64,000 nucleotides of DNA from Prosopocoilus inquinatus (GCA_036172665.1 CM069872.1:38736101-38800100), one strand, 5' to 3'; counted from the first letter of the stretch, positions 19,504-31,520 are shown. Notes: generated from the sequence alone by a model not told the origin. Numbers and translations: made by a program.

Positions 19504-22500
19504 TAGAAAAAAATAATAATAATTTTATTATTTTTTTTTTGTCTTAAGTTTGCATTAAATTTTTCCAATGACAGGAGCCCACGGATAAGTATAGTTTAAT
19601 AAGTTCGTGTTTATTAAAAACAATGTTGACTTTTGATTACTTTTATTTATTTCATTATTTTTGATAGAAATAACTTTTATGATTTTGTGTTTATTTTTAA
19701 TATTTCTCTTTTGTTAAAATCTCTTTAAGCAACCGCAAGTTGTAGAATCTTGACATACTTAACATAAGGTACCTTATGAGTACATAAAACTTTATGAAAT
19801 CGTCTAACCTCTTTTTCATTAAATTTAGTTCCTACAAAGTGACGTAAATTTTATATTGTCGCATATTAGGTAGCCCAAGAACCTTCATAAATTTATCAGT
19901 GTTTGCACGTACGTATGTGCAAGTGCATTCAATTTTTTTTTGCCCTGGCACATGCAGTTCTAGTAACTTAGTTAAACTTAACTCATTAACTAAATAAGTA
20001 GGAGTATTAGTTTAAGTTCCAGTTACACGAACAGTAATCTTTTGTGTGTTTAGATCTGTCCTCTCTCTGTTGTATGCATTATTAAAGTGGCACAAACTCG
20101 CTTGTACATTACCAAATATTTATTTGTTAATTACACCGCTAATTTCCATTATTTTATAGCTGGCATTAATACCCGGGGATTTCAAATATTCCACTGTAGT
20201 ATTTATTTCGTGAAAGAAAGCAATTAGGGACCGACTAATTTAATTAGTTTCGAATCCACGTTTCTTTTAGAAGTGTAATTGCTATGAGTAATTCAGAAGT
20301 GATAATAATTTGAATCTAGTCGTGTACGTTTAATTGTCTTCATCTCTCCCGCTTCCACTTTTAAATAAGAAAGATGGGGCGAAAGAGGACGGCCTGAAAC
20401 ATTCCAGGATTTACGCGATAAACAAACTTTAAAACAGTCTTTATTTTCCATTTATATTCTTAGGCTTAATCATGCTTGGATCATTTTCGCAAACCGAAAT
20501 TTATTTTGGGATTTTCAGAAGTCTCAATTAAATGACGCGACGCCTTGGTGAAACATACACATGTAAAAGATTTAGACGTGGACGGAAATGTAAATATTTA
20601 CAGCGACGCTTTTCTTCTTTTCAAATTCCGACGCTGTGCGAAAACAACGACGCGGAAATGATTTTCTCGATTTGAACGTTTCCGGTCTGAAATTAATCGC
20701 CGCGGTTCCTGATTCCGTGAAGCCGCGCGGCCCGAACAAAATTACGACGGCGTCGCGACGCCGATTTCGACCAAACGTATAACGAAATTATTAAAAATGT
20801 GCGATGCGTCCGTGAAAATATGCTATTGTTCGGTTCGTTCTCAGTAAGATCGATTTTCTTACAACTTAGTCCTTAAAGCGGTTCGGTCGAATTGCAATTT
20901 ACCTGAAAGCTATTCATGGTATTCTGAAGAAATTTTTGATGCAAGTATTTACTTGATTACATCATAATGATTAGCTCGGCGGCTTCCTTTTTGTTGGAAT
21001 AACAGTAGGGGATTTAACTGTGGAGGTAAATCTTTTTTAAATTAAATAAAAATAGAGTTACGCTGAAAAAACAGCTTTCATCGTTGGGGTAAGCTTAGGC
21101 TTCCGAAAAATATATCTTTTGATCAAATGGAACAAGCCGACTTCCTTATAAGGTCAAAAGGTATTAATAAGTTCTTTCAGGATCAATTACTTTTTTCTTT
21201 GTTAAACAACAGGAAGCTGTTTGCTGTAACAGCAAAATCTTTCGAATAATGAATATAGGAAGATATCCGATTGATGTAGCCGAAATAAAGGACTGCAACT
21301 AATGCTTTTCTTTCTTTAATAGTATAGTTATTTTATCAGAATTTGTTTAAAAGTTAATTAAACATGCACCTTATATTCAGGTTTTCAAAATTGCTGAATT
21401 GTATAAAACGTTCTGTACCAATTTAATTAAATAATTAATTAATTATTCCAACAGCGATTCTCCGAGGTCTTATTTAATGCTGCAGGTCGACATTTTTAAT
21501 TAAGGTGATGGTTTGTAGAAAGAGATTCTTCGCATATTCAATTCGACAAATAACAGACACTGCTGACAAAAAAAAAGCTTCAAGTTATAGCTGTGTAACG
21601 TTTTTGAATGCAAACACGCAGTGCTTATTACATTTATGGCTGTAAAATTTGAAAGCTCAGAGGTCGACTGAAATTAGTCAAAGTCGTCGTTTTTACAGCA
21701 GAACGCGTTCGTTTTCGGCACGTAAATATTTTCCGGTAGGTCTTGTCAGGAAGAAATGCGGAATGTTCGCTGAATAGAGTAACGAACCGTTAACTATTTG
21801 CGGAAGCGGTTTCTGCTGTAATAACTTCCTGGACCGTTTTCGCCGAAATATTAAATGGGGATGATCTGCGATGACCATCGAATATATCATAATTTTCATA
21901 TGTTTCGCTTGTTAGAGATTCTTCATAGAAGTTTGAATTAGCTCCTTAACTCCGTGTTCTTTCTAAATTCATAATTTAATATTCTCCGAACATCTGCGCT
22001 TGAACTATCGAGGCAGATTAAAAATAAATCTTTGCTTTATGTTGGTATGAGAAAGTTTGCGGCAGCTCGTCTGCTGTATTTACAAAGTCTTACGTATTGT
22101 TCGCTTTTATTCAATGCGAAATATTACACGAACGAATAATAGAAAAGAAAACATTACAATACTATGCTACGCTGTAGTTTTGTCAAGATGAAACCTAAGG
22201 TATATTCATAATTAATTAAAATGTACCGAGAGTTAAATTTGGTATTGGATTAAATTGAGCGATGTTTTTGCAAGGCGGAGACCGAGTTGTAACTTAACTA
22301 AGTTATAGATATATTCAAATTAATAACAACTTGCACACTGATTGTTTTGTACTCGTAAGTCAGCGGAGGGTGTTGATTGGAATAGGGAAAAGTTAATCTG
22401 AGAAACCGCAGGGGTTTCGCAATTCTCGTCTTACCTACACTTTCCTTACGTGCTGGGCCGCCCGTTTGAATATTCGAATATCAATAAGAAAATAACTGAC

Positions 22501-25500
22501 ATTTATATTATACTTATTTGCAAAAATGCGAAGGAAGTAGATTTTAAAGGTGAATCCCCCAAATATCACGGATGTGCACCTAGTGTTTGTTAAATGAAAT
22601 ACGTAATCCCATTTGCAAACGGTTGACGTAGGTGCTAAGTCTTTAAGCTGTTTGAAACATATCCTACTGTTAATCTCTCTATGGCAGTGGAGCTTTAAGA
22701 TGGTGTACAAAAGCACATTTACCGAAAGCGTAATTATTTATACTTAAGCGCACAATTCGTATGGTTCGGCTGAAACTTTAGCGGTAACTCAAGCTCTAAT
22801 ATGCATCGAAAGTTCTAGGCTTCTACATCTGTTTATCAATTAATTTTTCTAAATAAAAATACAAAGGAAACTTTGACTGTTACCTAGTCCGTATAACTTT
22901 GCTTATTTTTATTTTGTGAAAACAGTTTTAATAACACTTCACGAGGTTTCAATATTTCTTACTTCTCGTACGAAAATTCTTCTATCACTTTTAAAGTTTT
23001 GATTAACTACAGTGTTACTGATAAAACTAGTAGTAAAATTACATCATCATTTTTACATGTTTAATGTTTTACTTACCATTAAGTAATAATTCATAGAATT
23101 GTTTGTGATATTAAAAATTTACTTTAAATATCATTAAATTTTAACGTAAGAGTGATGTAATTTTACCACCACTTTCGTCAGGGTATGACTGCGTAAACGT
23201 TGCGTTAAAATAAATGCAAGATAATGTCAGATTTAATAAAACGTTGATCTCCTTTTCATATAGCTCACAGCAACTTCAATAAAACGTGCGGCATCGATGA
23301 TACGAATGCAAGCGTCAACGTAATAACATGAAAAGTATCCAATATGGTTTGAAAAATGCATCTAAATTGAATAATACCACAGTATAAACAGCTTCTAAGC
23401 GTTTCTTCGGTGGCAAAATAACGAGTTTTATTTTTACGATAGACGGTATCTGGCGTTTGTCTTCCAATAATAACATCGGCACATTTTCATTTCGGATAGT
23501 CGAACAGAAATAAGTAATATGTTGCCGATTTTTTTTTTATGAGGAAATAAAATTTTTATAACTCTGTTTCACGCGTCGCGACGTTTGAATTCTGGCTGTG
23601 AGAAGAAGATTGGTTGGATGAAATTAATAAATTACCAATTAAAGATTGCGGCCTAAATTTACAGATCAACGAGGAAGTTTTAATTTGTTTTTAATTATAA
23701 AGCGTGGCTTCGGGGCAAAAAATTAGGATTTCGGCTCTGTAATCTGCGGTCGCCTTTGTTTCGGTGATAACCGATTATTGAAAAATTAAGAAACCGCAAG
23801 TTGGTGCTACAAAATCCGGGGTATCTGCATTTAACAGGCGGTTGTTAGGTGCAAAGTGAACAAAGCCAAAGGGCTTATATTGTGGTTTGCTTGTATAGAA
23901 TGTTGTACTTACCATGTACATAGAAAAGTAAAACACTCGTGTATTGGCAAGAGTTTAATTATCGATTCAACGCGACTTAATACCTAATGTGTTTGTGGAT
24001 TTAGTATTATGTATTTATGTAAGATAACCTAATAATAACTTATAAATTGAATTCTAACGATATCTAAAGCCTTTAACTTTTCTATGCACTCGATGGTTTG
24101 CATAAAAGTTAGGATTTTTGCGAAGAATTATCATCGATTGTTACAGTCATTAGAACAATACCTACTCTTTAATTGATTTAATTTTGATGGCCTAAATTCA
24201 TGAAACTTTCGGTTGAACTATTTGTAACAAATTCTTAATTATTAATACCTGGGAAAGTTTGATAATACTGCTTTAACCGAGTTATACTGTACCGTTCATC
24301 TTGAGAAAACTGTCAATCTACAGTGGAATTTGGTTAAAAAATCATTATAAAATTAAGTGCAGAATTTTAAACCTGTAATACAGCGTTTCTCAAAACTTTT
24401 AGATTTCGTGACTCCTTTTTGAGCTGTGTTATGATTACCCCTTAAGTTGTCGAGAGAAACAAAAAGGTAACATGGCTTCTTTAAAAGATTAGAAATACTC
24501 CTCACGAAGCTAGCAATCGATAGTGAAACGTTGAGTACTCTTTCCAATTTTAATAGTGTCCGTTTTAATTTAAAAAAATAATTTTTTTTGAGACTTAATT
24601 TATGACCATTACGTTTCATAAGAATAATATTTTCCTTTTTGAGACTAAATTTATGACCATTACGTTTCATAAGAATAATATTTTCTTTTTTGATACTTAA
24701 TTTATGACCATTACGTTTCATAAGTGACAGTAACACCATATTTATTTTATTGAAGCTTGTTTGCGTATCCTACAATAAACTGACACATTATTTTCTAAAA
24801 CTAAGACTAAACATGGGAATAATTATGTCGCAAGTTCAGATTTAAAAAAAAATTCACGGTATATGTACAGCCTTGAGAATTAAATTTTGATCGTCATTGT
24901 CAACGAAAACGTCGCGTCGGTTTTAAGCCAAGAAATTAGAAATGTTCATTTGCGTTTTACCAGGAAAATGTGAAGATAAATTAAGAGATTTTTCCTACGA
25001 TTCAAAATTAAGACACAAAAATTTATTGCTTGCGACTGTATAAACTGGTATATGCAATCTCTTGTGAAAAATAATATGGTAAATTAGTTGCGATTTTCTA
25101 AAATTTATTCTGCTGCGCTCTCTTTGAAGGTTTATGTGCCCCTCCAGGGGAGTACGCCCCACAGTTTGGGAAACGCCGCTGTGATGCATCACCATAAATG
25201 GGAACGATTAAACGTACAAGTCCTTAATAAAAATTTCTCACATTTAGAGAAAATCGCAGTTGAAGATCGGGCAAGAAATAATCGTACGTCTATGTCTTTG
25301 AGGTAGGTCAAGAAAAGAAAATTTGATTGGAACAATAAACAGAAATGCAATCGAGCGGTGATCTTTGCCGAAGTCGAGGGGCCAATAAAAGTGTTGTTTT
25401 TAATGTCAAAATAAGACATTTTACAGCTGAGCGAAAGAATTTGCTTCATTTTTTATGACTATGACACACAATTTACTGCTCCGTATTCTTTGGAATCAAC

Positions 25501-26102
25501 AGTTTAGTTTGTGAAAAGCGATTTAACGAGTTAAAGCTAAATATGATTACTATCTGCATAGTATTAATACTTATTAAAATGCCGCAATTTACGATCGGCG
25601 AGAGAACAGCACTTCAGAGGAGTGTTTTCATAGTACTTGCGCTACTCCTGACATGCACACGAACCCTAAAATCACTTTTCGCCGAGCTCGTTTGAGTGTC
25701 GCTAATGATGGACGCTACGTCGAACAAGTGTTATAAACATTTCTAAATGTATAATAGTAAACATTTGTTTGAATGTGATTATCCACACAGACAGATGATA
25801 TGCGGTGAGTGTGCCTTACGTATTAATCACTCCCGCGATGTTTACTGTGTACGATCAGAGAAGCAAGTTCCATTAGTTTTTTTTTTGTTATTTCATGAGC
25901 GCCAAATAAGGGACAGATTAAGGAAGTTTCCTTTTGCTACGCGAATTTTTTGCATTTTTTCGTGTTATTTGTGCTGTGGTTAAAAATTTTGCTGTATATT
26001 ATAATATTAAGAATTAGACATTTTTTCACAAAATTTGCAATATTAATTTGATCTATAACGCCTAGATATTTACAACTTGAATTTTTATATTTTATATAAA
26101 TT
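19504..26102. other. Intronic stretch: mostly unique AT-rich DNA with CpG-rich patches
   Basis: No repeat family dominates. The patch at about 20.52-20.83 kb is unusually rich in CG dinucleotides for this window. The minus-strand ORF at 21693-21899 is discussed as a finding. A 51-bp tandem repeat lies at 24.60-24.73 kb. Confidence 0.4.
24597..24725. repeat. Three-copy tandem repeat, 51-bp period
   Basis: TATGACCATTACGTTTCATA starts at 24601, 24652 and 24703. Because 51 is divisible by three, one minus-strand frame stays open through all copies and encodes a repeated 17-residue unit containing LMKRNGHKLS. There is no other sign of a gene. Confidence 0.85.
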
Positions 26103-26113
26103 AAGATATTACA
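26103..26113. repeat. 11-bp target-site duplication AAGATATTACA, copy 1
   Basis: Identical 11-mers lie at 26103-26113, 26342-26352 and 27180-27190. They bracket two consecutive insertions, which is hard to explain by chance. Confidence 0.75.
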
Positions 26114-26341
26114 TATAAATAGTGAGAAAACCCCTCGACCACATTAATTCACTGAAAGCGAATACGTATTTCGGTAACGAAGTTACCATCTTCAGCGCTA
26201 AACTGATATTGTTTAGCGCTGAAGATGGTAACTTCGTTACCGAAATACGTATTCGCTTTCAGTGAATTAATGTGGTCGAGGGGTTTTCTCACTATTTATT
26301 TGGATTACAGCCACAGGTTTTGTGTTGCTTTGTGATTATTG
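26114..26341. mobile_element. Short insertion carrying a perfect 89-bp-arm palindrome with hammerhead-like motif
   Basis: Bases 26115-26203 are the exact inverted complement of 26211-26299, with a 7-base spacer; about 40 bp of tail follow. The insertion is bounded by the same 11-bp sequence on both sides (26103-26113 and 26342-26352), consistent with a target-site duplication. Each arm contains a hammerhead-like motif (see separate entry). Perfect arms imply a very recent origin or gene conversion. Confidence 0.8.
26219..26245 (+). ncRNA. Hammerhead-like motif (non-canonical core), right arm of the palindrome
   Basis: Reads CTGAAGA at 26219-26225, one extra T, a stem II of GGTAAC/GTTACC around a TTC loop (26227-26241), then GAAA (26242-26245). 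The sequence before and after can form stem I (AGCG with CGCT at 26253-26256), and ATACGTAT can form stem III. A mirror copy lies in the left arm on the minus strand. The core has one nucleotide more than the hammerhead consensus between CTGANGA and stem II, so cleavage activity is uncertain. Confidence 0.45.
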
Positions 26342-26534
26342 AAGATATTACATAGATAAAATAGCGACATCTTACGATCGCTTTTTGACCTGACATTGCA
26401 GTAGGATAGACAAATTGAAGCGGGATTTGCTCCTAATAAGTCCCCCATGCAAGGCGGCCATGCTTGCTGTCAAAGCATAATGAAAGTTTTTTTAAAAAAA
26501 TTGTGCAAATCGTTCTTGATTGCAGTGAAAACCT

Positions 26535-26597
26535 CGAGCAGTCTCTGTACAGCTGTTTCAGCCCTGCTTGGGACTTCTTCAGCAGAGGCGTAGCTCG
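26535..26597 (-). ncRNA. Type I hammerhead self-cleaving ribozyme
   Basis: On the minus strand all consensus parts are present. CTGAAGA lies at 26582-26576. Stem II is AGTCC/GGGCT (one G-U pair) around CAAGCA, and GAAAC follows at 26559-26555. A short stem III (AC with GT, loop AGCT) precedes the cleavage trinucleotide GTA ending at 26548. Stem I is CTCTG/CAGAG followed by an internal loop and CGAGC/GCTCG. Predicted cleavage lies between 26548 and 26547. The internal loop in stem I and the six-base loop II are where stabilising tertiary contacts are expected. Confidence 0.85.
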
Positions 26598-27076
26598 ACA
26601 TTCCCACTGCAAACAAAAACGACTTGTCCAATTTATTCGCAATTGCGATGGATGTAAGAGTAATGAATAGATAAAATAGCGACATCTTACCATCGCTTTT
26701 TGACCTGACATTGCAGTAGGATAGAAGAATTGAAAATTGAAAATTTGTGCAAATCATTCTTAATCAAGAACGCCATGCTTGCTGTCAAAGCATAATGAAA
26801 GTTTAAAAAAAAAAATTGTGAAAATCGTTCTTGATCAAGAATAATGAGTTTTTAAAAAAACTTTCATTATTCTTGATCAAGAACGATTTGCACATTTTTT
26901 TTTAAACGTTCATTATGCTTTGACAGCAAGCATCGCCGCCTTGCATGGGGGACTTATTAGGAGCAAATCCCGCTTCAATTCGTCTATCCTACTGCAATGT
27001 CAGGTCAAAAAACATCTTACATCCATCGCAATTGCGAATAAATTGGACAAGTCGTTTTTGTTTGCAGTGGCAATGT

Positions 27077-27139
27077 CGAGCTACGCCTCTGCTGAAGAAG
27101 CCCCAAGCAGGGCTGAAACAGCTGTACAAAGGCTGCTCG
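27077..27139 (+). ncRNA. Type I hammerhead self-cleaving ribozyme
   Basis: CTGAAGA at 27092-27098; stem II AGCCC (27099-27103) with GGGCT (27110-27114) around CAAGCA; GAAAC at 27115-27119; stem III AC/GT with loop AGCT; cleavage triplet GTA ending at 27126. Stem I pairs CCTCTG (27086-27091) with CAAAGG (27127-27132, one C-A mismatch) and CGAGC (27077-27081) with GCTCG (27135-27139). All invariant core bases are intact. Predicted cleavage between 27126 and 27127. Confidence 0.86.
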
Positions 27140-27190
27140 AGGTTTTCACTGCAATCAAGAACGATTTGCACAATTTTTTAAGATATTACA

Positions 27191-30150
27191 GTATTTTCGT
27201 ATTTATAGTGTTATTTTATCCTTTAAATTAAACTCAATTTGATGTATTTCAAACAAAGATGTGATTCAAGCAAACAAAAATTTATTTAGGAAGTAAAAAT
27301 TGGCGGAGGCGTCGGTTATACGTTTTAGTACAATTAGTTAATTTAGCAAGTTACATTTATTTTTTCAAGCAAATATAAATGATCTTAAATTCTTAAATCT
27401 TGCGAGACTTTTGACTTGTGATGCATGCGTTCAATTCTTCAATTTGAGTTCATTGTCCTTTCGTAACTATTTGATTTGACGATGAAAGTTACGTATAATT
27501 TTGCGATAACAATTATCTCCCTAAACAACTTATGGTTAATTAAAGCTTGTCGTCCAGCTAACTGTAATACATGCCTGTGTGTTACGCACATCAAGAAATA
27601 ATCCGGTACGTATGTTATTAAAACCGAAATGTCAGCAGAGATTAAAATTGTCGTTTTGAGCTTACGTCTTCATTGAATATGCTGTGTATTATGTGGGCTT
27701 CTAATTTCCGGCGATTTAAAGCCACTGTTTGTTCTTTTAAATTATACTCGAATTTCACAAGGAAATTATGACTTCTGTTTTATGGGGTGTGTTAGCTGCA
27801 CATATGTGCTTGGAAGCATTATTATGTTTACTGTTATTTGCCGGTAAAGTTTTGAATCGGAACTTCGCAAGCAACACGTGCATTTGATATTTTTTCAAAA
27901 ATAAGCACCAAAAATAGTTTGACTTTAGTAGAAATAAAATATTTCTACCAATCCGAATTACGAACAGCATTGCTTGTGTAAGTTAATATTTTCTTACCAA
28001 CGGTAGTATCCGATAAATGTAAATTTCGATTTAAGTTTTTAAAAATTCAAAGGGGCTAAATTCTTTTGCGTGCTAATCTTTAAAGTTGTATAAAAAATTA
28101 AATTTGCAACTGCCTTATGTGTAGGCGATCTACATCAGTGATTTATTTCTCAGATTTTATCGAAGTGCGAAATGCGACTTGCGCTGCTTTCACCTATAAA
28201 TTCTCGTTTTATAAAACGAATTTTCTGTCCATTTGTAAATTCGTTTTTTTTGCAAGACTTAAAGAAATAATTTGAAAAGATTAGGATGATTAATTTACTG
28301 TAAAAGAAATCATTGAAAAATGGTATCGCTATAACGACAAAAATGTTTAATTCATTTTAAATTTTACTCTGTGCTTTATGTGCAGTCATGCTTTTTAATA
28401 ATGTCTCCCCTATAAATGTTAAATTGCAGCCACTGTAAGATGTAGTTGGACAAGCAAACGAGCAAACAGATAAATAAGCATAAACTAAAGACAAGAAATA
28501 AAATTTGACAGTGTTAAACGTAACTGTACTTTTAAATGCAACGAACTTTCGGTTGTTGGTAAGTTTGTAATTGCAGATTTTTGTAGAAAGTTTCTGAGTA
28601 TGCATGCCTCTTTGTTTAATGAGCATTAATAGAACAATTATTCCAAAGTGTATAGGACGTTGATGCTGTAGACTGTAGATGCATCACATGTAACTCAATT
28701 AGGTAGTGCACGCAAACTAACGAAGGATGCTTATCAGGACGCCAAAGAACAACTTGATAGTCTAATTACGTGAGAATTAATGCACATTAACGGTAATTCA
28801 ATCACGCATTTTACCACACATAAGGCAAAGCTTTCTAGTAAACTTTTGGAAATCTTTTTATATTACTTCTTCTTTTGTGATTTCTTTTAAAGCCTGCGAT
28901 TTAATACACGTCACGCAACACCTGATTTGTAAAATGCTTCATGTAATACTTCCTTAAAATGCTTGATCGATTACTGCAGCACACAGACGAATTCACGTGA
29001 AGAATATGTGACAAAAGTCTCCTTTTCCTGCCTGCGGAGTCAGTTTTAGGTAAAGCTGAATATTTTCGTCGACGAATGGAGATAGGGTCCAAATTTTATT
29101 GAATTTTATTTGCGACCGTATCGCAATATTTGAAAATGATATTTTTAAATTGATATAGCTTCATGAATTTAAATTACGCTAAAGAATTTGCAACACTTTA
29201 AAAATTTGGAATAAGTCTCAATTTTGACATAAATTTTTAATTTAATAAGACCTTATTATTTTGTTATAGTATGTTATTGAAATTTGATGAAATAAGTATA
29301 AATAATAAAATATTATATCGCATCATATAGCGAAACGTTGAAATATTTACTAATTTTATTAGCTGCCCGATAGACCATAATTACTTAGGTGTCTTGTTTT
29401 CAAGAGTTTCAGTTATTGAAATAGTTTTTCACAACTTTTCTGTAAAATGTTTTGAGAACACGAGACATAATTCAATAATGTGCAAATCTGGGGCAGGCCT
29501 TTTAGTTTTATGGCTTGAATTTTGGATGCAAATTTTCGGCCGGCTGCCATTTAACAGTTTCAAAGCATATCTCACACGTGTTTTAATACAAAATTTAAAA
29601 TGTAAATTCAACTACATATGAAAGAGCTTTGTTTGAAGTGGTCGGGAGCGTTTGCTTTTAATTGTGACGTTGCGTTTTTATAACACCGTCACCTGTGCAT
29701 ATAGTGAACGATTTTGTTAAAATTTATGCCAAAAATTCTTCAAGCTTTATTAATTATTTTATCACCAAAAGAATTTTCTAACAATAAATTCGTAGGCGCG
29801 CCACCGTGTTTTATCGCTTCGAATGATGCATTATTTATTTAAAGCCGTAATTGATATGTATTTAAACATATCCGGAATTTAGTGTTATACGCTAGAATGA
29901 TTCACATATTTCTATTTTACTCAATTATTCACTCACATTACAATAATACTGAAAAGATTTTTAAAATAGTACGTTATGTGTTTTGTACGTATTTCCTTTT
30001 CATATTAAATATTCATGTAATTTGCTCATGAATTTATTCAGGGGATGCAATTTGGAATGTGCTTTTCCAGCAGAATTCTGACAAATTAATTGTATTAAAA
30101 TCTACAGTTGCATATTCAAATTTCCCGCGTTTATGTGTTTATGATTTTAA
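27191..30150. other. Intronic stretch without recognised genes
   Basis: AT-rich. A GCGAAACGTTGA motif at about 29327-29340 resembles the 3' side of hammerhead-type repeats seen at 24.52 and 44.17 kb. Otherwise nothing recognised. Confidence 0.35.
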
Positions 30151-30156
30151 CTAGGT

Positions 30157-31150
30157 TATATTGGGTGTCCCATAAGGTACGGGCGAAATTAAAAAGGTAG
30201 TTAGAGAAGATCAAACAAAGCGTTTTTTCTTAATAAACTTTTGGTAAAAATCAATATTCAAAAGTAGTGGAGACTGTGGTTTGCAGTACAATATAAAACG
30301 GATTAAAACTCCTAGCTTCAATGTGTTTTTTGAGTCTATGTATGTATTTCGGCAGATGATTTCTTTGCTTCGTAATTACGAAGCAAAAAGGACATCTACT
30401 GAAGATGGAAGCATAGCTGTCGAAATACGTATATGGGCTCAAAAAAGCATACTGTGGCTAAAAGTCAATACAATATAAAAAGTTACAATACTTTAAAATG
30501 AAATTAATTAGCAAGCAAAAGTTACTATACCTGTAGTAATATTTTACGTTTTAAATTCAAATTTGCGGTGTTTAAAAGTTAGTTAAAAAGTAGTTTAAAA
30601 GAAACTATTTAAAAAAATGTAGACACGTAAAAGTTACGCCTATTTAATATTTTCTTTAAATATCCAAAGACATTCTGTGAATGGCAGTTTTGATAAATTT
30701 AGAGTTTATTTAATAATAAAACGTGAAATAAGTTTCATTAATTAAGAAGATACATCTGTAAAGAAGAAATTAAGGAACTTAAACTGCTGCAACTTTCTTT
30801 TTATTGGGGTTTGACAACGCCCACTTCATACAGGCCTGTTTCGTTAGGTGGGAAAATACCTCGACTTCAAAATTGATTCATCTGAAATGCGGTTCAGCAC
30901 AGAAATTCACCATTTTAATTTATCTTTCCGTCCTTATTAGTAATCGGAGCGCATAGATTTTCACGGCTCAGCAGCGAAACGCTTGCGTAGCAGGCTGAAA
31001 CTGGATAATACCCTAAGGTCTGATATTCCTACGCGGTGACTCAGGCTTGCTATTGAAGACGGTGTTGGTATTGTTGGTCAAGAGCGTATTAAGAAGATAT
31101 CCTGTAGCTGCCGTTTCAATCTCCTCCTACGTTTTCAGACACCCAGTATA
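30157..31150. repeat. Possible ~1-kb element with TATAYTGGGTGTC ends
   Basis: TATATTGGGTGTCCC at 30157-30171 faces GACACCCAGTATAGTATA at about 31138-31155 in inverted orientation. No coding region lies between. The same short end motif recurs elsewhere (35757, 53548, 54913, 57732), so pairing of these particular ends is tentative. Confidence 0.35.
30319..30450. repeat. Tail-to-tail repeat with hammerhead-like motif
   Basis: A left piece (TTTTTTGAGTCTATGTATGTATTTCGGCAGA) is the approximate inverse of the right piece around 30399-30450. The right piece reads CTGAAGATGGAAGCATAGCT then GTCGAAATACGTATATGG, the motif also found at 52878. The centre is a short palindrome (GCTTCGTAATTACGAAGC). Confidence 0.6.
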
Positions 31151-31225
31151 GTATAGGGCTAAGAATGGATTTATAGTACAAGTCACACTTACTAAAAAAG
31201 CGAGCGCTTCAACCCTTATGATGAT

Positions 31226-31400
31226 TTAATAATAATAATAATAATAATAATAAGAGAGTTTATTAAGCATGAATTATAACACAGACATTCAATAATTGTA
31301 ACAAATAAATTCCCATGCTTAAAAGGTCAAGGTTCAGACGAGCTGACAAAAGTCAGATCCCTGATCTACCACTAAGACCTTAAAAAAAAGAAAAGAAAAA
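31226..31400 (-). mobile_element. 3' tail of a non-LTR element, (TTA)n-terminated
   Basis: Read on the minus strand it ends TTCATGCTTAATAAACTCTC followed by about eight TTA units. The same TTCATGCTTAATAAA block precedes the TTA run at 47.9 kb, so both are ends of one LINE family distinct from the 3.9-kb copy. Confidence 0.6.
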
Positions 31401-31520
31401 AAAACAAGACAATTTATTAAATAGTTGTCGGGGAGAAGTGCTTCAACCGTGATAATATCAATGTACAGTAGATTTCGTTTAAATTAATATTATAGAATTG
31501 TCTGCAGGTATTTGTAACTT

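Larger units (their letters stand above)
26353..27179. mobile_element. Retrozyme-like hammerhead repeat: inverted composite of ~315-bp units
   Basis: The left part is in minus orientation and starts a second unit: AGATAAAATAGCGACATCTTAC occurs at 26354 and 26669, a 315-bp period. The right part (about 26860-27179) is the same unit in plus orientation. Shared landmarks are CTACTGCAATGTCAGGTC, CATTATGCTTTGACAGCAAG, CTTGCATGGGGGACTTATTA and one hammerhead ribozyme per arm. The whole is flanked by AAGATATTACA duplications (26342-26352, 27180-27190). No protein-coding motif is present. Short tandem units with type I hammerheads are the known layout of animal retrozymes and of Penelope-like element termini. 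Confidence 0.82.

Noticed and set aside
26433..27231. ORFs of 60-103 codons on both strands
   Set aside because: They lie entirely inside the inverted hammerhead repeat, and their similarity to each other only reflects the repeat.
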